From: Hoeflea sp.
Lineage (GTDB): Bacteria; Pseudomonadota; Alphaproteobacteria; Rhizobiales; Rhizobiaceae
Direction of reading: 5' to 3'
Length of the DNA: 64,000 nucleotides
Assembly (NCBI GenBank): GCA_019084245.1
Contig: JAHRFE010000035.1
Span: forward strand, 94,431-158,430
Under the pieces are notes generated by a model. That model saw nothing but the letters and a program-made list of their open reading frames with translations, had not been told where the DNA came from and searched no databases. Every line of letters starts with the position of its first letter. Position 1 is the first letter of the stretch. The translations under genes and the position numbers were made by a program. Positions 43,883-54,900 of this stretch are shown here, piece after piece.

Positions 43883-44911
43883 TTGGCGCAAAAAATTAAA
43901 CTCTCTACAATTGCGGAGGCCCTGGGCCTTTCCACCGCAACCGTTTCCCTGGCGTTGCGCGACAGCCCACTCGTCGCCGATGTCACGCGTGACCGCATCA
44001 AGGAAAAGGCGATCGAACTCGGCTACATCTACAACCGGCGTGCGGCTTCTCTCAGGACGTCGCGGTCGGGCATTATCGGTGTGGTGGTTCATGATATCAT
44101 GAACCCGTTTTACGCCGAGATCCTGAAGGCGATCGAGACGGAACTCGACCGCAGCCGGCAGACCTTCATTCTTTCCAACCACTATGATTCAGTCGAGAAA
44201 CAGCGCCATTTCATTGAGACCCTGCTGCAATTGGGTGGCGATGGCGTGATCATGTCGCCGGCCATTGGAACGCCAGCTTCCGATATCCGGCTCGCCGAGG
44301 ACAATGGCATGCCGGCCATTCTGATCGCGCGGTCCGTGCCGGAGATCGATGTGCCGACCTTCCGCGGCGATGACGCCTATGGAACCGCGCTCGCGACCAA
44401 TCATCTGATCAGCCTGGGACATACCCGCATCGCCATGATTGGCGGCACCGATCACACATCGACAGGTCGCGACAGATATGCCGGCTACGCCAATGCGATG
44501 AAGAAGGCCGGGCTCCCTCTGGATCCGGCGCTGAGAATACCCGGACCGCGCACCAAGCAGAGCGGCTTCGAGGCGGCGGTGAATTTTCTCGCCAACCCAC
44601 TCAAGCCGACGGCCGCGGTGTGCTGGAACGATCTGGTGGCGATCGGCCTGATGAACGGAATCGCACGCGCCGGACTGGTGCCCGGAAAAGACATCTCGGT
44701 CACCGGTTATGACGATCTCGAGGAAGCGGCGATTGCCACGCCGGCACTGACGACAGTCTGGAACGGGCAATCCGAAGTCGGTCGCTTCGCCGCCCGCGCG
44801 CTCCTTGACAAACTCAACGGATCAAGCGAAGCCGATGGTCTCCATCTGATCAAGCCGGAAATGCGAATCCGGCAATCCACGACACCGCTCAACCCGGGAG
44901 CAGGACGATGA
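43883..44911 (+). CDS. LacI-family transcriptional regulator, TTG start
   Basis: 342 residues. Helix-turn-helix STIAEALGLSTATVSLALRD and full effector domain (GIIGVVVHDIMNPFYAEIL, GHTRIAMIGGTDHTSTG, SVTGYDDLEEAAIATPALTT). The only start giving a normal N-terminus (AQKIKLSTIAEAL) is TTG at 43883; no in-frame ATG lies between it and the helix-turn-helix. GGGAATCGGG is the only purine stretch nearby, so translation may be weak. The stop overlaps the dehydrogenase start by four bases. Confidence 0.9.
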   Translation: MAQKIKLSTIAEALGLSTATVSLALRDSPLVADVTRDRIKEKAIELGYIYNRRAASLRTSRSGIIGVVVHDIMNPFYAEILKAIETELDRSRQTFILSNHYDSVEKQRHFIETLLQLGGDGVIMSPAIGTPASDIRLAEDNGMPAILIARSVPEIDVPTFRGDDAYGTALATNHLISLGHTRIAMIGGTDHTSTGRDRYAGYANAMKKAGLPLDPALRIPGPRTKQSGFEAAVNFLANPLKPTAAVCWNDLVAIGLMNGIARAGLVPGKDISVTGYDDLEEAAIATPALTTVWNGQSEVGRFAARALLDKLNGSSEADGLHLIKPEMRIRQSTTPLNPGAGR

Positions 44912-45882
44912 ACGCCAACAAAGCAACCATTCTCATTCCAGGCCGGATCAATCAGCGCGTCCGGGAACGCGTCGAGGCTGAGTTCGACGCCATCGTGATA
45001 GGTTCGGCCGATGCCGCGCTGCTGGACGCCGAAACCAGAGCGCAGGTAAGCGGCATTGCCAGCGCAACCACCATTGACGCTGGTTTTATCGATGCATTTC
45101 CCAATCTGGCGATCATCGCCAATTTCGGGGTCGGTTATGATGTGGTGGACGCCAGGCATGCTGCCACGCGTGGCGTTATGGTCACCAATACGCCGGATGT
45201 TCTCTCCGACGAGGTTGCAGACACGGCCGTCGGGCTGCTGCTCAACACTGTGCGTGAGTTTCCGAAAGCGGAGACTTACCTTCGTGCCGGGCGATGGGTC
45301 GCGGAAGGTGCTTATCCATTAACGTCGCTGACGTTGAGGGGGCGGACTGTCGGGATATTCGGGCTTGGCCGGATCGGATTGGCCATTGCCCGGCGTCTGG
45401 AGGCCTTTGGTCTGCCGATCCATTATCATACGCGAACCAAAAGAGATGATGTCGACTATCCCTGGCACGACGGTCTCGCCGGATTGGCAAAGGCTGTGGA
45501 CACGCTGATTGTGGTGGTCCCCGGCGGTGCGGCGACAGAAAAGGCGGTCAATGCCGGAATTCTTGATGCGCTGGGACCCCAGGGCGTGCTGATCAGCATC
45601 GGCCGCGGCTCGACGATCGATGAAGATGCGTTGATCGCGGCACTTGCAGAGCGGCGTATTGCCGCCGCCGGGCTTGACGTCTTCGCGGATGAGCCGAATG
45701 TGCCGCAGGCGCTGATGGATCTGCCGAATGCATGCCTGTTGCCACATGTGGCTTCAGCGTCGGTCTCGACACGCAATGCAATGGCGGATCTGGTGGTGGA
45801 CAATCTTGCAGCCTGGCTTGATGGCCGCCCGGCGATCACGCCCGTTCCTGAATGCGCCGGTCTCGACAGAAGTAAAGACTGA
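44908..45882 (+). CDS. D-2-hydroxyacid dehydrogenase (glyoxylate/hydroxypyruvate reductase type)
   Basis: 324 residues. NAD(P)-binding motif GIFGLGRIGLAIARRLEAFG, catalytic Arg in LISIGRGSTIDEDAL, Glu in GLDVFADEPNVPQ and His in LLPHVASAS. Arg/Lys after the second strand (HYHTRTKRDD) hints at NADPH preference. ATGA overlap with the lacI-type gene shows co-transcription. It probably reduces glyoxylate, hydroxypyruvate or a sugar-acid product under control of that regulator. A short repeat starts at the stop codon. Confidence 0.9.
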   Translation: MNANKATILIPGRINQRVRERVEAEFDAIVIGSADAALLDAETRAQVSGIASATTIDAGFIDAFPNLAIIANFGVGYDVVDARHAATRGVMVTNTPDVLSDEVADTAVGLLLNTVREFPKAETYLRAGRWVAEGAYPLTSLTLRGRTVGIFGLGRIGLAIARRLEAFGLPIHYHTRTKRDDVDYPWHDGLAGLAKAVDTLIVVVPGGAATEKAVNAGILDALGPQGVLISIGRGSTIDEDALIAALAERRIAAAGLDVFADEPNVPQALMDLPNACLLPHVASASVSTRNAMADLVVDNLAAWLDGRPAITPVPECAGLDRSKD

Positions 45883-45899
45883 GCGGATTTCCGTCAGAG
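45879..45899 (+). repeat. Short dispersed repeat, copy 2
   Basis: Second copy of the element at 16959-16979 (19 of 21 bases equal), again with the upstream gene's TGA near its left end. In this copy CTGAGCGGA and TCCGTCAG also form an imperfect hairpin with one bulged G. Confidence 0.5.
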
Positions 45900-45931
45900 G
45901 TCCGGCGGGCGGGTGCAGGCGTGCCTGAAGT

Positions 45932-46696
45932 CTATTCGGCGGCTTGCGCTGGGCGGACATGGCGGGCTCTGACGGCGTCGCCGAAGGCCGCGAAGATCTT
46001 GTCGGAAATTGCGTCGCTGCCGACCCAGTATTCGGGATGCCATTGCACGCCGATTGCAAAGCCCGGCGCGTCGATGACACTGACGGCCTCGACGGTGCCG
46101 TCTTCGGCGACCGCTTCTACTGCGAGCCGCGGCGCCAGTTTGGAAATGGCCTGCCGATGCAGCGAGTTCACCTGCACCTGGCCGCCGCCGACTATCGAAG
46201 CTAGGCAACTGCCCTCTTTCACCTGGATGGAATGACGGATCGCGAAAGCCTCATCGCGGTCTTCGGTCTGAGGCTTGCGGTGGTCGAGCCGTCCGGGAAG
46301 TTCCTGGATCTCCGTCGCCAGCGAACCGCCAAGCGCGACGTTCAATTCCTGGATGCCGCGGCAGATGGCAAGCAGCGGAATGCCGCGGTCGATGGCGCGG
46401 CGAATGAGCGCCATGCTGAGACGGTCGCGAGCGGGATCAAACGGGCCGTGGCTTTCGGTCTCCGCCTCTCCATAATTGGAGGGATGCACATTCGTGCGCG
46501 ACCCGCTGATGAGAACGCCATCGACCCGGTCGAGGACCATGTCGACATCGGTCCCATCGGTCAAAGCCGGAACGATCAGCGGCAACACGTTTGAGCCATT
46601 GACGGCCGCCATGATGTATTGGTCGGGTGAGGCATGCCATGTGTATCCATCGAAGCTGCGGATATCGGCTGGTACGGCAACAAGTCCACTGTGCAT
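45932..46696 (-). CDS. PuuD-like gamma-glutamyl-gamma-aminobutyrate hydrolase (class I glutamine amidotransferase fold)
   Basis: 254 residues. Nucleophile Cys in LLAICRGIQELNVALGG and catalytic His in GVQWHPEYWVG, the pattern of PuuD-type peptidase C26 proteins. N-terminal VPADIRSFDGYTWHAS and LISGSRTNVHPSNYG are also typical. It may free GABA or an amine from a gamma-glutamyl conjugate. No other puu genes are near. It lies divergent from the TakP-like gene with a 302-base gap. Confidence 0.88.
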   Translation of the reverse strand: MHSGLVAVPADIRSFDGYTWHASPDQYIMAAVNGSNVLPLIVPALTDGTDVDMVLDRVDGVLISGSRTNVHPSNYGEAETESHGPFDPARDRLSMALIRRAIDRGIPLLAICRGIQELNVALGGSLATEIQELPGRLDHRKPQTEDRDEAFAIRHSIQVKEGSCLASIVGGGQVQVNSLHRQAISKLAPRLAVEAVAEDGTVEAVSVIDAPGFAIGVQWHPEYWVGSDAISDKIFAAFGDAVRARHVRPAQAAE

Positions 46697-48105
<1,409 letters not shown>

Positions 48106-48139
48106 ATAGAGCTCCAATCAAGGATCAAAAAAATTCATG

Positions 48140-48171
48140 GCCCTGGAACCGGTAAGGCTCCAGGGCTTTTT
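48140..48171 (+). terminator. Intrinsic terminator after the TakP-like gene
   Basis: GCCCTGGA (48140-48147) and TCCAGGGC (48159-48166) form an 8-bp stem, followed directly by TTTTT (48167-48171). Runs of A lie on the other side, so it may also work for the minus strand. 48175-48300 shows nothing further. Confidence 0.8.
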
Positions 48172-48300
48172 AATGGCCGGTTCAATCTGTCACAGCGGAA
48201 CCATAGAAGGCCAGGGATCGACGGGTTGGCAGTGCCGGAGTCCGGCTGAACATCCCGACGACAATGCCCACCGGGTGAATGGTGCCGGTATCTGCGCCTC

Positions 48301-50130
48301 TCAGTTGAAATTCGGCAGCCCGGTTGCACCGCCGGGTGCTGGCAATCCGCCAGGGGCGGGCAGTCCTCCAGGGGGCGGCAAAGCGCCACCGGGCGACGCT
48401 GGCTCGGCGGGTTCGCCGAAGCTTGGCACCGACGGCATGCCGTTGCCTGGCTCTCCCAGGCTGGGAGCCCCGGGCAAGCTCAGGCCGGAGCCGGGCAGGC
48501 CAAAGCCGCCACCGCCGATACTGTTGATCTCCTGATTGATGTCGCCTTGGTCCATCATGACCGGGGCCTTCTTGTAGTGGGTGACGAGCCCTGGGAAGGC
48601 AATCAGAATGCCAAGCATCGCGATCTGTATGATGATGAAGGGCAGGGTTCCTGTGTAGATATCCTTGGTCGAAATCGGCTCGATCATCCGATCCGTCGTT
48701 TTGTCATACCAGGCTTTGATCGGTGCGACCGATCGCAGGTAGAACAGTGCAAAGCCGAAAGGCGGCGTCAGGAAACTGGCCTGCAGGTTGAACCCGAGCA
48801 GCACGCCGAACCAGATCAGGTCGATGCCGAGTTTATCAGCTACCGGGGCAAGCAGCGGCACCATGATGAAGGCGATCTCGAAGAAATCAAGGAAGCATCC
48901 GAGGATGAAAATGATGACCGAGACGGTGATCAGGAAACCGATCTCGCCGCCTGGCAAGGCCAGCATGAGTTCCTCGACCCAGCGATCACCGGAAATGCCA
49001 TAGAAGGTGAGGGCGAAGACCCGGGCGCCGATCAGGATGAACATCACGAAGGTTGCGAGTTTCGCAGTGGAATCCAGTGCCTGCATGAGTGTCTTCAGGT
49101 CCAGCCGGCGCTTCATCAAGGACATGATCAATGCGCCGGTTGCGCCCATGGCGCCGCCTTCCGTGGGCGTGGCGATACCCAGGAAGATGGTGCCGAGGAC
49201 CAGGAAGATCAGTGCAAGCGGGGGGATCAGGACGATCACCACCTGCTCGGCCATCTTGGACAAATAGCCAAGGCTCATCCCGCGGTTGATCAGGGCAAAA
49301 CCGTAGGGGATGATGGTCGCTGCAAGAGCAGACCAGACCACCCGAATTTCATAACGCAAGCCTTCGAAAACGAGATAATAGCCAGCCATGAACAAGGCGC
49401 CGGCAAGCGCCAGGATCACGAACAGTGATCGGCCGCCATTGCCTAGCGGCCGTGCTTCGGGCGGCAGGGCGGGCACCCATTGCGGCTTGATCAGGGTTAT
49501 GGCGAAGATATAGGCGCAATACATGACCACGATGATCATTGCCGGGAAAAAGGCGCCGACATACATGTCGCCAACCGAGCGGCCCAGTTGGTCAGCCATG
49601 ACGATCAGAACCAGTGATGGCGGAATGATCTGGGCCAGCGTTCCGGATGCCGCGATGGTGCCGGCTGCGAGGCCCGGGTTATAATTGTAGCGCATCATGA
49701 TCGGCAGGGAGATCAGCCCCATGGCTATCACGGAAGCGGCGACGACGCCGGTCGTGGCGGCAAGCAGCGCGCCGACAAGGACGACTGCAAAGGCAAGGCC
49801 GCCGCGAAGGGTTCCGAAAAGCTGACCGATTGTATCGAGCAGATCTTCCGCCATGCGGGAGCGTTCGAGAATCAGCCCCATGAAGGTGAAAAACGGAATC
49901 GCCAGCAGCGTGTCATTGCGCATGATGTCGAAGACACGGTTCATGTTGGCCTGCGCGAGAGGCCAGAAAAGCCGGATTTCCGGGGAAATATGGCTGAGCT
50001 CCACGCCAACGACGAAAAAATACATGCCGCCTGCTGCCAGGGTGAAGGCCACCGGATATCCAAGCAGAAGCATCGCCATCACGGTGATAAACATGATTGG
50101 CGCGAGATTGTGGGCGATCAGATCAAGCAT
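48301..50130 (-). CDS. TRAP transporter large permease (DctM/TakM type) with Gly/Pro-rich tail
   Basis: 609 residues. The large membrane subunit of the TRAP family: PFFTFMGLILERSRMAEDLL, TTGVVAASVIAMGLISLPIM, GTLAQIIPPSLVLIVMADQ and FLGIATPTEGGAMGATGALI are the conserved regions. About 12 membrane segments. The last 70 or so residues (from about 538) are low-complexity Gly/Pro/Leu with a repeated GGLPAP unit, absent from short DctM proteins. Overlaps the small permease gene by eight bases. Works with DctQ and probably the TakP-like receptor. Confidence 0.92.
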   Translation of the reverse strand: MLDLIAHNLAPIMFITVMAMLLLGYPVAFTLAAGGMYFFVVGVELSHISPEIRLFWPLAQANMNRVFDIMRNDTLLAIPFFTFMGLILERSRMAEDLLDTIGQLFGTLRGGLAFAVVLVGALLAATTGVVAASVIAMGLISLPIMMRYNYNPGLAAGTIAASGTLAQIIPPSLVLIVMADQLGRSVGDMYVGAFFPAMIIVVMYCAYIFAITLIKPQWVPALPPEARPLGNGGRSLFVILALAGALFMAGYYLVFEGLRYEIRVVWSALAATIIPYGFALINRGMSLGYLSKMAEQVVIVLIPPLALIFLVLGTIFLGIATPTEGGAMGATGALIMSLMKRRLDLKTLMQALDSTAKLATFVMFILIGARVFALTFYGISGDRWVEELMLALPGGEIGFLITVSVIIFILGCFLDFFEIAFIMVPLLAPVADKLGIDLIWFGVLLGFNLQASFLTPPFGFALFYLRSVAPIKAWYDKTTDRMIEPISTKDIYTGTLPFIIIQIAMLGILIAFPGLVTHYKKAPVMMDQGDINQEINSIGGGGFGLPGSGLSLPGAPSLGEPGNGMPSVPSFGEPAEPASPGGALPPPGGLPAPGGLPAPGGATGLPNFN

Positions 50131-50707
50131 CGGAGCCGCCCTTCATCTGAGCGGCAGCTTCCACTTGCGGCGGCATGGAATGATCATGGCCGGGTTCCTC
50201 GTCAATCAGGCCGCGAATAATGGCGATGCGCTTTATGATCTCGGATACGGCCTGCAAGCTCAGCAGAATGAAACCGGCAAGAATGGTGGCTTTGGCCGGC
50301 CAGATGATGAGGCCGCCGGCATTGCTGGACATCTCGCCACTCTGGAATGAGCGCCAGAAAAACGGCCAGGCGAGATAAGTCATCATCGCGCAGAACGGCA
50401 AGAGAAAAAAGAAGTGGCCAAACAGGTCGATCCAGTCACGTGTGCGCTTGGAAAGATTGCCGGCCAACACGTCGATGCGGACATGCTCGTTCTTGCGCAG
50501 CGTGTATCCGGCGGCGAGCATGAAAACTGCGCCGAACAAGTACCACTGGACCTCCAGCCAGGCATTTGAGGACATGTCGAAGGCCTTGCGGATCGAAGCG
50601 TTTCCGGCGCTGATCAAGACCGCAGCCAGCACCAGCCAAGACACATTGCGCCCGACAAATTCATTGATCCGGTCAATAAACCGGCTCAACCCCAAAAGAG
50701 TTCTCAT
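50123..50707 (-). CDS. TRAP transporter small permease (DctQ type)
   Basis: 194 residues with four membrane segments. DctQ landmarks: ISAGNASIRKAFDMSSNAWLEVQWYLF and AGYTLRKNEHVRIDVLAGNLS are read in two blocks at about residues 37-63 and 69-90. GGAGGA lies before the start (50711-50716). A CTCCTG/CAGGAG hairpin at 50729-50744 precedes it in the leader. Coupled to the large permease gene by an eight-base overlap. Confidence 0.9.
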   Translation of the reverse strand: MRTLLGLSRFIDRINEFVGRNVSWLVLAAVLISAGNASIRKAFDMSSNAWLEVQWYLFGAVFMLAAGYTLRKNEHVRIDVLAGNLSKRTRDWIDLFGHFFFLLPFCAMMTYLAWPFFWRSFQSGEMSSNAGGLIIWPAKATILAGFILLSLQAVSEIIKRIAIIRGLIDEEPGHDHSMPPQVEAAAQMKGGSDA

Positions 50708-50831
50708 ATTGTCCTCCGGTCACGTCACCTCCTGTTTTCAGGAGTGTGAATAACCATGGTTCCCACGGCCGCATCATTACCACCAATGCTGCGGCTTGCC
50801 AGTCCATATCAGCAAAAAAGCATGTGCCGCA

Positions 50832-50861
50832 ACAAGTGGTGCATTAATATTACCAGTGGTG
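50832..50861. promoter_or_regulatory. Direct repeats with 20-base period between dctQ and an SDR gene
   Basis: ACAAGTGGTG (50832-50841) and ACCAGTGGTG (50852-50861) differ at one base and lie exactly 20 bases apart, about two helical turns. A third TGGTG follows at 50866-50870. The block is in the 227-base gap between the divergent TRAP and SDR genes, so a regulator of either could bind it. Confidence 0.42.
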
Positions 50862-50934
50862 GATCTGGTGCGATGTGGCCTTCGGCGATGGTTGCCGCTA
50901 TATCCCTTGCAAGCAGGTCGGAAAGGGGATTGAA

Positions 50935-51705
50935 GTGCGCGCAGTCGAGTTGTTCGATGTTTCAGGGGAAATCGCACTGGTCACTGGTGGGGGCACCGGA
51001 ATCGGCTTTGCGATTGCGCGCGTGCTGGCTGTAAATGGTGCCAAGGTCGTGCTGGCCGGTAAGGATCAAAAAACCCTTGAAGCTGCGGTTGCCGCCCTTA
51101 CCGATCTTGGCGGACAGGCCGCGGCAATTCCGATTGATGTCCGCCGGGACGATATGATCGCCCCATCCTTTGATCGCATCGAAACGCTGTTCGGGCCAGT
51201 GAGCGTGCTCGTCAACAATGCCGGCATTGCCCATCGTGACAAAGCGGTGCATCTCTCTCGCGAGACTCTTCGCGATGTGATGGCGGTCAATGTCGATGGA
51301 GCCTTCATGATGGCGCAAGAAGCAGCCAGACGCATGATCCGCGATAAAAGCGGCGGATCCATCATTAACGTCTCCAGCGTCCTGTCCGGTCTGCCCATGC
51401 GTCAGGTTGCCGCTTACAGCACATCGAAGGCCGCCATTAGCCAGATGACCCGCTGCCTCGCATTGGAATGGGCCAAACACAAGATTCGCGTCAATGAAAT
51501 CCGGCCCGGCTGGTTTGAGACCAGTCTCACAGACAGGTTTCTCAAGGGCCCTGGCGCCAATGTCATGGCTGGCCAAAATCCTCTGGGGCGGCTTGGTGCA
51601 ACTCATGATCTGGATGGGGCTGTGCTGTTGCTTGCGTCCAAAGCGGGCATTTACATGACCGGCAGCGCCATTACCGTGGACGGCGGCCATTCCCTGGGGC
51701 GCTGA
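50935..51705 (+). CDS. Short-chain dehydrogenase/reductase (gluconate 5-dehydrogenase-like)
   Basis: 256 residues. Rossmann motif GGGTGIGFAIA, NNAG (VLVNNAGIAH), catalytic Ser (INVSSVLSG) and YxxxK in AAYSTSKAA. The C-terminal YMTGSAITVDGGHSLG is typical of classical SDRs. I start at GTG 50935 (MRAVELFDVSG), preceded by GAAAGGGG; 20 extra codons upstream read through the regulatory gap. The substrate is probably a sugar acid or alcohol, but this is not certain. Confidence 0.88.
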   Translation: MRAVELFDVSGEIALVTGGGTGIGFAIARVLAVNGAKVVLAGKDQKTLEAAVAALTDLGGQAAAIPIDVRRDDMIAPSFDRIETLFGPVSVLVNNAGIAHRDKAVHLSRETLRDVMAVNVDGAFMMAQEAARRMIRDKSGGSIINVSSVLSGLPMRQVAAYSTSKAAISQMTRCLALEWAKHKIRVNEIRPGWFETSLTDRFLKGPGANVMAGQNPLGRLGATHDLDGAVLLLASKAGIYMTGSAITVDGGHSLGR

Positions 51706-51919
51706 TTCGGTCGTCCCGGCCTTGCAGGGCGACAGATAGTTTCGTTTGTCAGCTATCGCCGGTGGCCTGATTGCGGAGTTGGCTTCGGCATGGGAATTCG
51801 ATTGACGGTTGCCCTGCATGGCCCAAGTATCAGGGTTCAAGTCATGAGCATGGAAGAGGGTTCATGACTGTCCGTAGATCGTGCGCGATCCGGATCCGAC
51901 TGGTTTGAGGAGGCCGTAC

Positions 51920-54900
51920 ATGACCGTCCACGATGTTTCACTCGACGACAAATTCGACCTGGAAAAGGAGCGGATTTTTGTCACCGGTTCTCAGGCTGTG
52001 GTCCGAATGTTGATGATGCAGCATGAACGTGACCGCCGCGCGGGTCTTAACACCGCAGGTTTCGTGTCCGGGTATCGCGGTTCGCCATTGGGCGGGCTTG
52101 ACCAGCAGATCAGTCGCGCCGCAAGGCACCTTGCCCCGCGCAACATCGTGTTTCAGCCCGGTCTGAACGAGGAACTGGCGGCGACTGCCTGCTGGGGATC
52201 ACAACAGGCGGGTCTGGACGGGACCGGCAGATATGACGGCGTGTTTTCGCTTTGGTACGGCAAGGGACCTGGGGTCGACCGTTCCGGCGATGTGTTTCGC
52301 CACGCCAATCTTGCGGGATCGGCGCAGCATGGCGGCGTTCTGGCGCTGATGGGAGATGATCATACCGCGGAAAGTTCCACCAACGCCCATCAGACCGAGT
52401 TCAATTTCGTTGACACCATGATCCCGATCCTCAACCCGGCGGGCGTTCAGGAAATGATCGACTACGGGCTTCACGGATTTGCGATGTCGCGGTTCGCGGG
52501 AACCTGGGCGGCGTTGAAATGCGTCAAGGACAATGTCGAATCCACGGCTTCGGTTGATGCCGGACTTGATCGGCTGAAAATCGTGCTGCCCGAGTTCGCG
52601 ATGCCCCCGGGCGGGCTCAACATTCGCGCCCATGATCTCGATTTCCTCGGGCAGGAAATTCGGCTTCACGAGTACAAGCGTGACGCCGCGAGCGCCTATA
52701 TCCGGGCCAACGGGCTCAACCGGATCATCTATTCGGGCGGCGCCAACGCCAAGGTCGGCATTCTGACGGTCGGCAAGAATTATCTTGATGTGCGTCAGGC
52801 GCTCGATGATCTCGGGATCGACGAGGCGCGCGCCAACCAGATCGGGGTGCGGCTGTTCAAGGTTGCCTGTCCGTGGCCGTTTGATCTGGCTGACATGGCC
52901 GAGTTTGTCGACGGTCTCGACATGGTGATCGTTGTCGAGGAAAAGCGTTCGCTGCTCGAGAGCCAGTTGCGCGAGGCGCTGTACGGAACCGCCCGCCAGC
53001 CTGTGGTTGTCGGCAAGCGCGACGAACGCGGCGACTGGCTGTTTCCGGTCAAGGGCGCGCTCGATCCCAATGACATTGCCGTGGCAGTGGGAGAGCGGCT
53101 GCTCAAGGTCATCGGCTACTCCGAGGACATAGACGCCAAGGTCAAGCGGATCCGTCAGTTCCAGAGCATGCTCGCAAGTGTCTCGGACGTGGCGTCCCGT
53201 ACGCCCTATTTCTGCTCGGGCTGTCCGCACAACACCTCGACCAGGGTCCCGGAAGGCTCGATCGCGGCCGCGGGCATCGGATGCCATTTCATGTCGCTGT
53301 GGATGGATCGCGACACCACCGGTTTTACCCAGATGGGCGGCGAAGGCGCGCAATGGGTCGGCCAGGCGCCGTTCACCACTCGCGAGCATATCTTTCAGAA
53401 CCTCGGCGACGGGACCTACAATCATTCCGGTGTCCTGGCGTTGCGCTTCGCCATCGCCGCCGGCACCAACATCACCTACAAGATCCTTTACAACGATGCC
53501 GTGGCGATGACCGGCGGGCAGCCCCACGAGGGCAGCCTGACGGCCGATGCGATTGCCCGCCAGGTTCGCGCCGAGGGCGTCGAGCGCATCGCGCTGGTCA
53601 GCGACGATCCGGACCGCTATCCGGCAGGAACCGCCTGGCCATCGGCGATGAGTGTGCATCATCGCTCCGAACTGGATGCGGTACAGCGTGAATTGCGCGA
53701 AGTGCCGGGGGTGACGGTGCTGATCTACGATCAGACATGTGCCGCCGAAAAGCGCCGTCGCAGAAAGCGCGGCAGCTATCCCGATCCGGACAAGCGGGTG
53801 ATCATCAACGAACTGGTCTGCGAAGGCTGCGGGGATTGCGGCGTCAAGTCGAACTGCGTGTCCATCCAGCCGGTCGAAACGGAATTCGGCCGCAAGCGGC
53901 GCATCGATCAATCGAGCTGCAATAAGGATTTTTCCTGCATCGAGGGATTCTGTCCGTCCTTCGTCACGGTCCACGGTGGTCAGATCCGGAAATCCGACAG
54001 TTCGGTGCTCAAATCTGCCCCGGATCCGCTCGAAGGGTTGCCGGCGCCGGCCGTCGCCTCCCTGGACAATGGCTGGGCGTCCATCATTGACGGCATCGGT
54101 GGCACCGGTGTTGTAACCATTGGTGCCATCCTCGGCATGGCCGCCCATCTTGAAGGCAAGGGATGCGGCATGATCGACATGGCGGGCCTGGCGCAGAAGG
54201 GCGGCGCCGTCTTCTCGCATGTCCGCATCGCCAGAACGCCTGGAGATATTCACGCCATCCGGATTTCGGCCGGCAAGGCGGATCTGATCCTGGGCTGTGA
54301 TCTGGTGGTGTCCGGCTCGCGGAAGGTCCTGACCTCCGTGCGCGAGGGCGAGACGGCCTTTCTGGTCAACACCAGTGAGGTGATGCCGGGCGATTTCGCC
54401 CGCAATGCGGATTTCTCCTTGCCGACGGAACGGCTCAGAAGGGCGATCGTCAAGGCGGCAGGCGTCGAACAGGCGAGCTTCTTTGATGCAACGCTTGCAG
54501 CCACGCGGCTGTTCGGCAATGCGATCGCGGCCAACATGTTCATGCTGGGCATGGCGTCGCAGAAGGGCGCGTTGCCGCTGACGCCGGAATCCGTGGAGGA
54601 AGCCATTCGCCTCAATGGTCAGGCTGTTGCCATGAACATTGCGGCGTTCCGCTGGGGGCGCAAGGCCGGGCACGATCCTCAGTCGGTGCAGGCCCTCGTT
54701 TCCGACACACTGCCTGCCAATGATACGGCCGAGCAATCCGTGGCCGATCTCATCGACCGTCGCGCTGATTTTCTCCGCGACTATCAGAACGACGCATGGG
54801 CAACCAGGTACCGGGAGACCCTCAGGCCGCTTGTCGAGGCCGAGACGCTCGCCGTTGGCAGGCCAGGAGCTGCCTCGGCAGCCGCGGCGCGGTCGCTGTT

